5,849 bases of DNA from Verrucomicrobiota bacterium. Lineage in GTDB: Bacteria; Verrucomicrobiota; Verrucomicrobiia; Limisphaerales; AV2. The DNA lies in assembly GCA_003219345.1 (NCBI GenBank), contig QHOP01000164.1, positions 1-5,849 on the forward strand, in the 5' to 3' direction. Position 1 is the stretch's first letter. Every line of letters begins with the position of its first letter. The position numbers and the translations under genes are program-made. The notes beneath the pieces are model-generated. The model was not told the origin of the DNA, did no database searches, and saw nothing but the letters and a program-made list of their open reading frames with translations. Shown one piece after another: positions 5,223 to 5,849 of the stretch.

Positions 5223-5849
5223 CGGAGTGCCTTCGCCAGAAACAACGCGTCCCGAGCCTGTTTGCCGAGCGCCCAACCCATGTGGGTCAGGTCCTGCCGG
5301 TAAAGAACCTTCGGTGCGCCGTCGCTCGTGTCAAAAATGTATTTCACTCGACGGTAGCCTCGTCCGTAATGGCCGACAGCCGCGAGGTCCGCAGTGAACT
5401 GGAATGTCTTCCCCGTGAGCCACGGCCCGGCGCGCCGCGCCGTTGGTGCATCCAACACGCCCTTCACCCAAGCGATGGACGTCAATCGGCTTGCTTGCGA
5501 TTGGCGGTAGGCCACCAACGACACTGCTTGGTTGGTATCGACGCCAGCGCCAGCGAAAATGCACGCCAACACGGAGGCGCTGGCGGTATTCACATTTAAC
5601 AGCCCATCGACGGTCGGATTCCTGACCCCAACCTCGATTTTCGCGAAATCATCCGCCGACATGCCGCTGCGAATATAGAATTCCAGCACACTCGTCACCG
5701 ACGGGGGAGTGGTTGTCCGTGCAAGGATCAGGTTCGGGTTGGCTACGCCGGCATTCTGTAGCAGGGACCGTAACTGCGCCGCCTGGGCGGGGTTGCCGAG
5801 ATCACCGACGTTCACCCGTGCCGTGCCGTTGGTGGTCGTGCTTGGTTCG
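5219..5849 (-). CDS. gspK: GspK-like T2SS minor pseudopilin, C-terminal 209 residues (5' end outside window)
   Basis: GspK is the large minor pseudopilin that, with GspI and GspJ, forms the complex at the tip of the T2SS pseudopilus in the periplasm. The frame is open to the window edge, so the prepilin signal and N-terminal helix are not visible. A GTG at 5815 is inside the frame and is not a convincing start. The diagnostic segment is 'GLLNVNTASASVL' at about 5654-5616, followed by a helix and 'TSIAWVKGVLD'. This matches the conserved helix-hairpin-helix-like part of GspK, where an N-V-N-T-A motif precedes a short helix. The last part (about 5430-5222) is rich in beta strands with Tyr, Phe and Arg ('GHYGRGYRRVKYIFDT') and fits the C-terminal pilin-like sheet. 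The stop TGA (5221-5219) overlaps the start of gspL. What is seen is the motif and gene context; the tip role is family knowledge. Confidence 0.85.
   Translation of the reverse strand, partial: EPSTTTNGTARVNVGDLGNPAQAAQLRSLLQNAGVANPNLILARTTTPPSVTSVLEFYIRSGMSADDFAKIEVGVRNPTVDGLLNVNTASASVLACIFAGAGVDTNQAVSLVAYRQSQASRLTSIAWVKGVLDAPTARRAGPWLTGKTFQFTADLAAVGHYGRGYRRVKYIFDTSDGAPKVLYRQDLTHMGWALGKQARDALFLAKALR
5230..5234 (-). promoter_or_regulatory. Ribosome binding site of gspL
   Basis: GAAGG on the minus strand lies seven bases before the ATG at 5222, within the last codons of gspK. It supports the start at 5222 rather than the upstream ATG at 5276. The ATGATG junction also allows re-initiation by ribosomes finishing gspK. 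Confidence 0.55.

Noticed and set aside
5223..5276. N-terminal extension of GspL from the ATG at 5276
   Set aside because: It overlaps the gspK coding end by 58 bases and adds a Gly/Ser-rich piece not expected in PilM-like proteins; the ATG at 5222 fits the stop-start junction.

Overview
The whole window is one densely packed minus-strand operon segment that encodes envelope parts of a type II secretion system (T2SS) or a closely related type IV-pilus-like machine. Transcription runs from high to low coordinates. The genes in order are gspK (3' part, 5849-5219), a gspL of the PilM-PilN fusion type (5222-3777), gspM (3787-3251), a gspC-like gene (3254-2496), a gene for the N-terminal domains of the secretin GspD (2499-832), and a second gene for the secretin barrel domain (815-1, running off the window). 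No plus-strand gene is credible, and there is no RNA gene, mobile element, CRISPR array, promoter or terminator that I can support. Both ends of the window are inside genes. The only intergenic gap is 16 bases (816-831).

The organism is a Gram-negative (diderm) bacterium with GC-rich coding DNA. The PilM/PilN-type GspL, the short GspC-like protein with an 'F-x-L-I-x-x-R-N-I-F' stretch, and the asparagine/glycine-rich loops in the secretin N domains suggest Verrucomicrobiota (Pedosphaera/Limisphaerales-like). This is an inference from style, not proof.

How the parts would work together: GspK caps the pseudopilus tip. GspL and GspM form the inner-membrane platform that links the cytoplasmic ATPase to the pseudopilus. 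GspC bridges that platform to the periplasmic N0 domain of the secretin. The secretin forms the outer-membrane channel. The pseudopilins G-J, the ATPase E and the membrane protein F are not in the window. Junctions K/L, L/M, M/C and C/D-N all overlap (4, 11, 4 and 4 bases), so translation is probably coupled.

The main discovery candidate is the secretin. GspD, normally one polypeptide, is encoded here by two consecutive genes, each with its own ribosome binding site and its own predicted Sec signal peptide. The break falls inside the last N-type ring-building repeat: the first gene ends after the front half of that repeat plus a low-complexity tail, and the second begins with a signal peptide, a low-complexity linker and then the back half of the same repeat. 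Stop codons in two frames bracket the junction, so a single sequencing indel does not explain it. The channel would have to be assembled from two separately exported chains.
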